Assembly: GCA_034408875.1 (NCBI GenBank)
Contig: JAWXCJ010000133.1
Coordinates: forward strand, 1 to 10,629
DNA length: 10,629 nt
Direction: 5' to 3'
DNA from: JANNHK01 sp034408875
GTDB lineage: Bacteria; Actinomycetota; Acidimicrobiia; IMCC26256; PALSA-610
Positions within the stretch are counted from its first letter, which is position 1; every line of letters begins with the position of its first letter. Below are positions 1 through 5,043 of this stretch, piece by piece. A program made the position numbers and the translations under genes. The notes under the pieces were generated by a model. It worked only from the letters and a program-made list of their open reading frames with translations, did not search any database and had not been told where the DNA came from.

Positions 1-51
1 CATTGACGCGCGGCCGCGTTACATCCGTGTTCCCGGCGGGGGACAGGTCGG

Positions 52-57
52 TATCGT
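52..57 (+). promoter_or_regulatory. -10-like hexamer for a leaderless fabZ transcript
   Basis: The hexamer TATCGT fits the actinobacterial -10 pattern TANNNT and ends six bases before the GTG at 64, so transcription would begin at or next to the start codon. No usable Shine-Dalgarno sequence is seen just upstream; the G-rich stretch near 37-42 is too far away. No clear -35 element is visible. The same spacing recurs at other genes in this window, which raises confidence somewhat. Confidence 0.45.
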
Positions 58-63
58 CAGTAT

Positions 64-483
64 GTGGATCTCGTCTCGCTGTTGCCGCACCGGCCGCCCT
101 TTCGTTTCGTCGATACGGTCGACGAGATCGACAACGAGGGGCGCATTCGCGCGCGGTACCGCGTGACGGGCGAAGAGGCGTTCCTCGCCGGTCACTTTCC
201 CGGCAATCCGGTCTTCCCGGGCGTGCTGCAACTCGAGGCGCTGGCCCAGACGGGCGCGATCGCGTTGCTCTCCGACGAGCGGTACGCGGGGAAGTTGCCC
301 CTGTTCGGAGGTGTCGAGGACACGCGGTTCCGCCGGATCGTGCGCCCCGGCGACGAACTCACCCTCGAGGTGACGATGGAACGCCTCTCGGCCCGCGGCG
401 GTTGGGGCCGCGGCGTTGCGAGCGTGGCCGACGAGGAAGCGTGCCGGGCCCGGTTGCTCTTCGCCCTCGCTCCGGCGTCGTAA
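64..483 (+). CDS. fabZ: 3-hydroxyacyl-ACP dehydratase, FabZ-type hotdog protein
   Basis: This 139-residue protein is a FabZ-type dehydratase of type II fatty acid synthesis. It would remove water from (3R)-3-hydroxyacyl-ACP to give trans-2-enoyl-ACP in the cytosol, acting as a hotdog-fold dimer or hexamer. The sequence shows the family N-terminus LPHRPPFRFVD (residues 7-17) and the active-site block GHFPGNPVFPGVLQLEALAQ (43-62), with His44 and Glu58 as the expected catalytic pair. Length is normal for FabZ. GTG 64 is the only start codon in frame after the stop at 4-6, and a -10-like hexamer sits six bases upstream, so the mRNA may be leaderless. The stop (481-483) lies in an inverted repeat shared with the convergent gene. 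No other fatty-acid synthesis gene is in the window. A related dehydratase acting on a special acyl chain cannot be excluded, but the family call is firm. Confidence 0.9.
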   Translation: MDLVSLLPHRPPFRFVDTVDEIDNEGRIRARYRVTGEEAFLAGHFPGNPVFPGVLQLEALAQTGAIALLSDERYAGKLPLFGGVEDTRFRRIVRPGDELTLEVTMERLSARGGWGRGVASVADEEACRARLLFALAPAS

Positions 484-500
484 CGCCGAGCTGGGCGTTA
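481..500. terminator. Bidirectional terminator-like palindrome containing both stop codons
   Basis: The 20 bases TAACGCCGAGCTGGGCGTTA form perfect 7-base arms (481-487 and 494-500) around a 6-base loop. The left arm begins with the TAA of fabZ, and the right arm is the complement of the TAA of the convergent membrane protein gene. The placement between two tail-to-tail genes only 14 bases apart suggests a shared terminator or 3' end stabiliser. There is no T-tract, so terminator activity is inference. Confidence 0.5.
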
Positions 501-764
501 CTTGCCGCGGCGCCGGCGCGGGCTGCCGATGCGACGGAGTTCGGCCAACTCGTCCGGGGAGTACTGCCGCGGGTGGTCGTCCGAAGGCGATGACGGTGGC
601 AGCGGGATCGTGGCCTCGTCCGGGTCCTCGCCGAGGAGCAGCTTCGTCTCGACGTCGCGGTCGAGCGGTTTCTCGGCCCGGACCCGCCGCGAGGGCCCGA
701 TCAGGATCATCAGGAGGCCCGCCGCGGACGCTCCGACGACGACCCCGACGACAAACTGCGTCAC
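498..764 (-). CDS. Small single-pass membrane protein of unknown function
   Basis: I do not recognise the family. The 88-residue protein starts MTQFVVGVVVGASAAG and has one hydrophobic segment at about residues 4-23. A short basic stretch (SRRVR) follows, then an acidic/proline-rich cytoplasmic-like part and the very basic end SPRRRRGK. That suggests a membrane-anchored small protein with its C-terminus in the cytosol, but orientation is inference. The frame stays open upstream to 890, but that extension (MPEEGFEPSRPCEQR...) is a translation of the antisense strand of the tRNA-Leu gene and is rejected. GTG 764 is preferred because a TACGAT hexamer lies six bases upstream on this strand and the hydrophobic segment begins just after it. 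The gene converges on fabZ with 14 bases between stops and is divergent from tRNA-Leu. Confidence 0.65.
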   Translation of the reverse strand: MTQFVVGVVVGASAAGLLMILIGPSRRVRAEKPLDRDVETKLLLGEDPDEATIPLPPSSPSDDHPRQYSPDELAELRRIGSPRRRRGK

Positions 765-770
765 GGTGCG

Positions 771-776
771 ATCGTA
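771..776 (-). promoter_or_regulatory. -10-like hexamer for the small membrane protein gene
   Basis: On the minus strand the hexamer TACGAT ends six bases before GTG 764, the spacing expected for a leaderless transcript. No Shine-Dalgarno sequence is seen. A convincing -35 element is absent. It lies about 30 bases from the 5' end of the oppositely directed tRNA gene. Confidence 0.5.
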
Positions 777-806
777 CCGAATGGCATCATGGGAAACCGC
801 TTGCTG

Positions 807-889
807 GCCCGAGTGGTGGAATGGCAGACACGGCGGACTCAAAATCCGCTGCTCGCAAGGGCGTGAGGGTTCAAATCCCTCCTCGGGCA
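807..889 (+). tRNA. tRNA-Leu (anticodon CAA)
   Basis: A complete 83-base class II tRNA folds by eye. The acceptor stem is GCCCGAG (807-813) with CTCGGGC (882-888) and discriminator A889. The anticodon stem is GCGGA/TCCGC (833-837/845-849) around loop CTCAAAA, giving anticodon CAA at 840-842, which reads UUG. The long variable arm contains a 4-base stem closing a GCAA loop, as in tRNA-Leu. The T arm is GAGGG-TTCAAAT-CCCTC (865-881). The 3' CCA is not encoded. The extended arm, A at the discriminator position and CAA anticodon together identify leucine rather than serine. Confidence 0.96.
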
Positions 890-912
890 CACGTTGACGA
901 GCACAACGTAAT

Positions 913-976
913 CGTGGTCACCGGGCGAAGCCGTGGTCACCGAATTGCACGCTATGCCTGAAGACTCGTGACCACG
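913..976. repeat. Short repeat cluster in the convergent tRNA-Leu / membrane-gene gap
   Basis: CGTGGTCACCG occurs twice as a direct repeat (913-923 and 932-942), and its 9-base core is present inverted at 968-976 (GTGACCACG). The inverted copy could pair with either direct copy, giving a hairpin with a 27- or 46-base loop. It sits between the 3' end of tRNA-Leu and the stop of the minus-strand gene at 978. A termination or processing role is possible, but there is no T-tract, and a recombination scar is an alternative. Confidence 0.4.
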
Positions 977-977
977 A

Positions 978-1847
978 CTACTTCTTCTGAATGAGTTCCG
1001 CTGTGAGGATGTGGAAACTCGGCGCGGTGGTGTTGCCGCCAATCTGGGTGTCGTAGGCGAACGATCCCGTCGACCGCGCCCAGACGCGAACGACGTCTTC
1101 CTGATCGATTCCACCGAGCGCGGGGCACTCCGAAACGGCATCTCCAGCGGAGAACAGAGCGTTGTCGCCCTCGTATTCGAAGTTGTACTCCCGCTGGCGG
1201 GTATCCCAATACCCGCGGAACGCGCACGGTCCCGTAGCGGCGTCGTACTGCAGAATCTCGACCACGATAAGGAACACTTGTCCTTCGACCGCGTCTGGGT
1301 CCTTGATGATCGCATCGATGTCGGGCGGCACAGCAGCCTCGGCCTGAACGGCTTCAGCTTGCTGAACGCAACCCTGCACTGCACCGACGAGTCCGTCCTC
1401 GTCCACGACCGGCGTCCATGAGGACTCGTAGTCGACCGCACTGCTCGCCGATGTACCCAGGAGCAGTACTGCATCGCACGCCCGCTGGACCTCAGCGTTG
1501 ACTTCCGCCTGAAGCGTCTCCAAGGGAACCGTCGTCGTAGTCGCCCGTGGGCGCGTCGTCGCCGCCCGCGGAACTGTTGTGGTCTCGGGCGCTGCGAGTT
1601 CCTCGTCGTCGCCCGCGTCAACCCTGTCGGACTCGTCCTCGGCTTCAGCGCGCCCGTCCGCCTCGGCCTCGTCGTCCGACTCGCCGGATCCCGCCGCGAG
1701 AGCGCCAACCGCAACCGCGAGTACGACCATCACGATCTGCGCCCAACCGGGCAGCGCGCGAAAGCTCAGCCAACCCCGCTGCGATTCCCGGCTTGTGCGG
1801 CACCTCACCTTGGACAGGCGGTGGCGTCTGCTCGTCCGTCGTCCCAT
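978..1847 (-). CDS. Membrane-anchored protein with Thr-rich linker and four-cysteine ectodomain, unknown function
   Basis: I do not recognise the family. The intact reading frame from ATG 1847 gives 289 residues. It has a basic N-terminus, one transmembrane segment (about 36-53), an acidic stretch (about 55-84), a PETTT/TTTT linker (about 87-108), and a C-terminal domain (110-289). That domain has cysteines at 124, 160, 208 and 241, which could form two disulfides outside the cell. Residues 1-24 are rich in Arg and Ser, typical of an out-of-frame reading in high-GC DNA. The neighbouring frame from GTG 1851 reads MHGTTDEQTPPPVQGEVPHK and on to GIAAG, a far more natural N-terminus, and would join this frame at GWLSFRALPGWAQ if one G of the run at 1774-1777 were absent. 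So the true start is probably 1851, with a real or sequencing frameshift. G+C is lower than in neighbours (48-65% in lines counted). No strong Shine-Dalgarno sequence is seen. Confidence 0.68.
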   Translation of the reverse strand: MGRRTSRRHRLSKVRCRTSRESQRGWLSFRALPGWAQIVMVVLAVAVGALAAGSGESDDEAEADGRAEAEDESDRVDAGDDEELAAPETTTVPRAATTRPRATTTTVPLETLQAEVNAEVQRACDAVLLLGTSASSAVDYESSWTPVVDEDGLVGAVQGCVQQAEAVQAEAAVPPDIDAIIKDPDAVEGQVFLIVVEILQYDAATGPCAFRGYWDTRQREYNFEYEGDNALFSAGDAVSECPALGGIDQEDVVRVWARSTGSFAYDTQIGGNTTAPSFHILTAELIQKK

Positions 1848-1950
1848 GCACCCCCGCGCGGCACTCAGCGAACTTTCTTACGGCTTACGGCATCCTTTCA
1901 TGGTCCACACATGTGCGCACACAGCGGCACCGAACACAACGTCCGCACAA

Positions 1951-1995
1951 CGCCAGCGGCCGCTCCGGGGATCCCGGAGCGGCCGCAGCTTGGCG
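1951..1995 (-). terminator. Strong stem-loop downstream of the Thr/Ser-tail secreted protein gene
   Basis: A perfect 14-base stem (1956-1969 with 1973-1986) closes a 3-base loop. The flanking bases CGCCA (1951-1955) and TGGCG (1991-1995) add a further 5-base pairing across a 4-base bulge. It begins about 30 bases beyond the stop of the minus-strand gene at 2029. There is no T-tract, as is common for actinobacterial terminators. Its position before the next minus-strand gene fits a transcriptional boundary. Confidence 0.6.
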
Positions 1996-2028
1996 TGACT
2001 GGCCGGGGGTACCGGCGTCAGCCTCCGA

Positions 2029-2754
2029 TCACGTGTCGTCGATCACGATGGTCGTCGTCGTTGTCGACGCCTCGGGTGCGGTCGTGGTCGACGTCGGTTC
2101 TTCCGGAGCCGTCGTACTCGTCGTGGGCTCGTCGGCCGCGGTGGTACTCGTCGTCGATTCCGGCACGGTCGTCGTCGTGCTCGTTGTCGACGACGTTGTC
2201 GACGAGGTTGTCGACGAAGTCGAAGAGGTCGAGGTCGAGGTCGAGGAACTCGACGACGACGTGGTGACGTTGTCGAGAGTCGACGTCGTTTCCTCGATGG
2301 GTGCGTCGTCCTCGCATTGGCACGTCTGGCGGCTTGACATGATCTTCACGACGCCTCGGTACTCGGCCGAGAAGTGCGCGAAATGCGGGCCACCCCACGG
2401 CATGTTCGCGGGTGTGGTGACGACCTTCGTCTGTCCGGGGTTCACGACGACCTTGAAGAGGTACGGCACGCCCGGGTCGCCGCCCACCTCAGTCGGCACC
2501 TGGCTGCCCTTGGTGATGTAGACGGTGAGGACTTCGGGCTCCCACGTCTGCTTGTCGTTCGACAGCGATTGATTGTCGGTCACGTTCCTCACGAGGAAGG
2601 TCGGGCTGAACTGCGCCTTCGGGCACTGCTTCTGCAACAGGATGTGTTGGCGGGGCGGGGCCGGCACCGCCCCGCTGGCGCTCATGTTGAGCGCCACGAT
2701 CCCGACCAGCGAAGCAGCCAAGGCGCCCGCGGCGACGAGCCGTCGTCGTTGCAT
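2029..2754 (-). CDS. Secreted protein with low-complexity Thr/Ser tail, unknown function
   Basis: I do not recognise the folded part. The 241-residue protein opens with a Sec-type signal peptide: MQRRR, a hydrophobic core at about 7-22, and likely cleavage near ASG-A (residues 26-29). A compact region of about 30-147 follows, with cysteines at 44, 145 and 147 (CQC). From about 155 to the end it is almost entirely Thr/Ser with spaced Pro, Glu and Ala, like a stalk or O-glycosylated wall-spanning tail. The end (IVIDDT) shows neither an LPXTG motif nor a hydrophobic anchor, and no lipobox is seen. ATG 2754 is supported by a purine-rich ribosome-binding site, GAGGGGGGA, about 10 bases upstream. 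The M23 peptidase gene lies 198 bases upstream on the same strand, so shared envelope biology is plausible but not shown. The tail makes the plus strand appear to carry GTC/GAC repeats. Confidence 0.78.
   Translation of the reverse strand: MQRRRLVAAGALAASLVGIVALNMSASGAVPAPPRQHILLQKQCPKAQFSPTFLVRNVTDNQSLSNDKQTWEPEVLTVYITKGSQVPTEVGGDPGVPYLFKVVVNPGQTKVVTTPANMPWGGPHFAHFSAEYRGVVKIMSSRQTCQCEDDAPIEETTSTLDNVTTSSSSSSTSTSTSSTSSTTSSTTSSTTSTTTTVPESTTSTTAADEPTTSTTAPEEPTSTTTAPEASTTTTTIVIDDT
2222..2246. repeat. Short GAGGTC repeat within the Thr/Ser-tail coding region
   Basis: Three perfect tandem copies of GAGGTC (2225-2242) plus a partial copy lie in the densest part of the Ser/Thr-coding tail. On the coding strand they read as alternating Ser and Thr codons. 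Such units could let the tail length vary by in-frame slippage, since six bases encode two residues; this is inference. Confidence 0.4.
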
Positions 2755-2936
2755 GTTCCCGTGTCCCCCCTCGGGCCTGCGTTGGGGCGCGCGCGGGCGA
2801 GACTCGACACACCTCGATCCCCCACGGCCACCTGCAGACGTTGTCTTCAGTGACCTATGCCACTCTCTGCAGCGGCACGAAGTGTTTCGACCGATTCCCC
2901 TGCGAACCTGAAGCGCGGCCGGCGATTCAGAACGAC

Positions 2937-2951
2937 CCCGCGCCGCGCGGG
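2937..2951 (-). terminator. Candidate GC hairpin just after the M23 peptidase gene
   Basis: CCCGCG (2937-2942) and CGCGGG (2946-2951) form a 6-base stem with a 3-base loop, immediately downstream of the minus-strand stop at 2953-2955. There is no clear T-tract. In DNA this GC-rich such hairpins also arise by chance, so support comes mainly from position. Confidence 0.33.
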
Positions 2952-2952
2952 T

Positions 2953-4188
2953 CTACGGGCCGGCGATGGGCGCGACGGGCGCGGTGGTCTCGACGTTCAC
3001 GTCGGGCGCGACGGGCGGGGCCGGCGGTGGCGGTGGTGCGCTCGGTATCGCGCACATGTCGCGCAGGAGCGGGAACGGGTTGAGCGGTCCGGTCGCGCGC
3101 GGATGGATCTGGAAGTGGGTGTGCATCGGCCCACCCGCGGCGTTGCCCGTGTTGCCCGTGTAGCCGACGACCTCACCCTGCACGACGCGGCGGGTGCCGT
3201 CCTCGGCGAAGACGCCCTCGAACCGTTCGAGGTGCGCGTAGTAGTACGCGTGGCCGTCGTCGGTCACGAGCCAGATCGAGTTTCCGCCGAGGCCGCCAAC
3301 CTTGGCCCGGGCGACGCCGTTGCCGACCGCGATGTTCGGGGTGCCGGCGGGAGCGAACATGTCGGTGCCCTGATGGACCCGCCAGCCGGAACGGGGCTGA
3401 CCCCAGTCGTCGACGAACGTGACCAAGCCCGTAACTGGGCACGGCATCGTCAGCACGGGGATCTCGCCGGCCAGCGCGGGGTCGGCCGGAAGTTGCTGGG
3501 CGTCGGGTTCGTCGGGCGGGGGTCCACCCGTGGACAATGCCGCAAGCGCGGCTGCGAGGGCGGCATTTTGCTGCGCCTGCATTGCTGCGAAGTAGCGCTG
3601 GAGCGACTGCTCCTGCTCGGCCTCACGGAGAATCGAGTTCGCCCGTTCGAGGGCGACGTTGACCTCGTCGGAGTGGCGGCCGGCTTCGTCGGCCTGCGCC
3701 GCCTGTTCTTCGCGAGCCGTCTTCAGTTCGTCGCGGGTGGCCTCGAGCGACGCCTGTGTTGCCTCGTACTCGTCGGCGTTGGCGTCGACGTCGGCCTGGG
3801 CCGCGTCGGCGAGGTGGGCGGCGCGGCCGACCTGGGTCAGGTCGTTCCGGTCGATCGCCTGTTGCACGGCGATCAGGCCCGACGCGTTGCCGCCGGAGTA
3901 GAGGTCCGCAGCCCGCTGCGCGAGCAACTCCCGCAGTTCGGTCGACTTCGCCTCGAGGCGCGGGATACGGGCCTCGAGGCCGGCGACACGCACCTCGGTC
4001 CGGCCGAGAAGGCCCACGGCGTCGACGTAGGCCTGGGTCGCGGCGGCCGCCTCGGCCCGAGCTGCTTCCAGGCGGGCCCGAGCGCGCTGGACTGTCGGAG
4101 AGTCCTCCGCGCCCGCGGGGACGACTGCCCCCATCACCGTCACCAGAGCTACCGCCACAGTGACGGCACTCCGTAGCCACCCTCGCAT
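2953..4188 (-). CDS. Secreted M23-family (LytM/EnvC-like) metalloendopeptidase
   Basis: The 411-residue exported protein should cleave peptidoglycan peptide cross-links, or regulate cell-wall hydrolysis, at the cell surface. It has a Sec signal peptide (MRGWLR, hydrophobic core about 8-23, cleavage near AGA-ED at 27-28). A long Ala/Glu/Arg-rich coiled coil follows (about 30-200), then a Pro-rich linker (220-240), an M23 domain (about 245-378) and a Pro/Ala-rich tail. The zinc motif HQGTD gives His272 and Asp276, and HTH gives His356 and His358; AHL supplies His319. All expected active-site residues are present, so it looks catalytically competent, unlike degenerate EnvC activators. The frame stays open to a GTG at 4266, but ATG 4188 is chosen because GGGAG sits five bases upstream and the signal peptide begins there. 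The coiled-coil plus M23 layout resembles division-associated hydrolases such as EnvC and NlpD-type proteins. The precise substrate bond is unknown. Confidence 0.87.
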   Translation of the reverse strand: MRGWLRSAVTVAVALVTVMGAVVPAGAEDSPTVQRARARLEAARAEAAAATQAYVDAVGLLGRTEVRVAGLEARIPRLEAKSTELRELLAQRAADLYSGGNASGLIAVQQAIDRNDLTQVGRAAHLADAAQADVDANADEYEATQASLEATRDELKTAREEQAAQADEAGRHSDEVNVALERANSILREAEQEQSLQRYFAAMQAQQNAALAAALAALSTGGPPPDEPDAQQLPADPALAGEIPVLTMPCPVTGLVTFVDDWGQPRSGWRVHQGTDMFAPAGTPNIAVGNGVARAKVGGLGGNSIWLVTDDGHAYYYAHLERFEGVFAEDGTRRVVQGEVVGYTGNTGNAAGGPMHTHFQIHPRATGPLNPFPLLRDMCAIPSAPPPPPAPPVAPDVNVETTAPVAPIAGP

Positions 4189-4212
4189 CCGTGCTCCCAC
4201 CGCTGGCTCGCG

Positions 4213-4218
4213 ACCGTA
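4213..4218 (-). promoter_or_regulatory. Possible -10 element for the M23 peptidase gene
   Basis: On the minus strand TACGGT (overlapping TATACG) fits TANNNT and would give a leader of roughly 18 bases that contains the GGGAG ribosome-binding site ahead of ATG 4188. A -35 match is weak (TTTCGG, 17 bases further up). Confidence 0.3.
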
Positions 4219-4252
4219 TAGAAAACCGGCAATGTCCGAAAGGGGTAGGACC

Positions 4253-4266
4253 GTGACTCCGGTCAC
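4253..4266. repeat. GTGAC-N4-GTCAC inverted repeat upstream of the M23 gene
   Basis: Perfect 5-base arms GTGAC and GTCAC flank TCCG, about 65-78 bases upstream of the M23 start. Size and position resemble a dimeric regulator's operator, but there is only one copy and no regulator gene nearby, so this is a weak candidate. Confidence 0.25.
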
Positions 4267-4404
4267 TGATCGCCGGCCCCGCTCAGGATCTATCGGCCGG
4301 AGCAGCCCGCTTTTCCAGTTCCGGGATTCAGCCGAACGTCGTCGGGCGACATCCTGTCACTGACATATGGGGTGAATCGGACGTAATGCCCGGCGCGGCC
4401 GGCC

Positions 4405-4971
4405 CTACGTGTTCGCGAAGGTGAATCCGCAGGTGGCGACCGACCAGTCGTCGATCGTGAAGGTCGCGGCCACCGCGGCCCGGGTGTTCTCCTCGTCGAG
4501 CGCGAACGCCTGGAGGTCTTCGAGCGAATCGACGGTGCGGAACATGATCGCGAGTTCGGCGGTGAAGTCGCGCAGGAGCGTGACGTCGTCGGCCAGGTCG
4601 GCGGGGACGGCTTGCGCGAGCTGGTCGTATTGCGCAGCGAGCTCCGGTTCGAGCGCGTCCAACGAAGCAACGACGTCGGACCATGCGCTCGCGAACGCGG
4701 CCTCCATCTCACTGGCGTCACCCGCGGCCATGATCCGCTGCATCGCGTCGTTGATCTGGGACTGGTTTCCCTGGTCGAGGTCGACGATCGCCTGCGCCGC
4801 CGCGCACGCACCTGTGCCCGTCTCGGTCCCCGTGACGCTCGCAGCCGGGACCGACGAGCTCGGATCGGCGGCCGCTTGCGGGGTCGGGCGGGGAGCGCCG
4901 CCGTAGTTGCCTGCGCCGGGCCGGAACCCGGGCGATCCGAGCGGCGGGCCGGGTGGGAGGTAATCGGACAT
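4405..4971 (-). CDS. Hypothetical protein, Pro/Gly-rich N-terminus and two conserved-looking cysteines
   Basis: I do not recognise this 188-residue protein. Residues 1-50 are disordered-looking and rich in Pro, Gly, Ala, Ser and Thr (MSDYLPPGPPLGSPGF...). The rest is a mainly helical acidic domain with one Cys at its start (GTGACAAAQAIVDLD) and one four residues into the closing strand (WSVATCGFTFANT). Such terminal cysteine pairs are common in exported actinobacterial domains, yet there is no signal peptide, lipobox or membrane segment here. Either export is unusual, the cysteines do another job, or an N-terminal segment has been lost. ATG 4971 is the only start codon after the upstream gene's stop in this frame; its ribosome-binding site is poor. 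It lies 72 bases downstream of the acyl-CoA dehydrogenase on the same strand, so co-transcription is possible. Confidence 0.68.
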   Translation of the reverse strand: MSDYLPPGPPLGSPGFRPGAGNYGGAPRPTPQAAADPSSSVPAASVTGTETGTGACAAAQAIVDLDQGNQSQINDAMQRIMAAGDASEMEAAFASAWSDVVASLDALEPELAAQYDQLAQAVPADLADDVTLLRDFTAELAIMFRTVDSLEDLQAFALDEENTRAAVAATFTIDDWSVATCGFTFANT

Positions 4972-4986
4972 GTCGATGCGTCGGCC

Positions 4987-5013
4987 GCCACGGACCCCGC
5001 CACGGACCCCGCC
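4987..5013. repeat. 12-base tandem repeat between acyl-CoA dehydrogenase and the downstream gene
   Basis: The unit GCCACGGACCCC occurs twice in perfect tandem (4987-4998, 4999-5010) and starts a third copy (GCC). It occupies positions about 16-42 upstream of ATG 4971, in the 72-base gap between two minus-strand genes. No hairpin or known element is evident; replication slippage is the simplest origin. Confidence 0.55.
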
Positions 5014-5043
5014 TTGATGCTCGCCCGCTCGGCCCTTTACCGC

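Noticed and set aside
1..8. CAT at 1-3 as the start codon of a divergent minus-strand gene, and TTGACG at 3-8 as a -35 box
   Set aside because: Three bases cannot support a gene, and no -10 match lies at the right distance from TTGACG.
765..890. Upstream extension of the small membrane protein (MPEEGFEPSRPCEQR...) on the minus strand
   Set aside because: It is a translation of the antisense strand of tRNA-Leu, a well-known annotation artefact; GTG 764 with its -10-like hexamer is the better start.
839..1714. Long minus-strand frame ending in CPRRDLNPHALASSGF
   Set aside because: It is Arg/Ser-rich shadow of the 978-1847 gene and ends inside the tRNA antisense.
807..2030. Genomic island with att sites at tRNA-Leu
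   Set aside because: I looked for a second copy of the tRNA 3' end and for an integrase or transposase and found none; only lower G+C remains as a hint.
2030..2290. GTC/GAC repeats read as a microsatellite or CRISPR-like array
   Set aside because: The bulk follows from Thr and Ser codons on the minus strand; there are no regular spacers or palindromic repeats.
2857..4176. Long plus-strand frame opposite the M23 peptidase gene
   Set aside because: High-GC antisense frames stay open by chance; the minus strand carries the full M23 active site and signal peptide.
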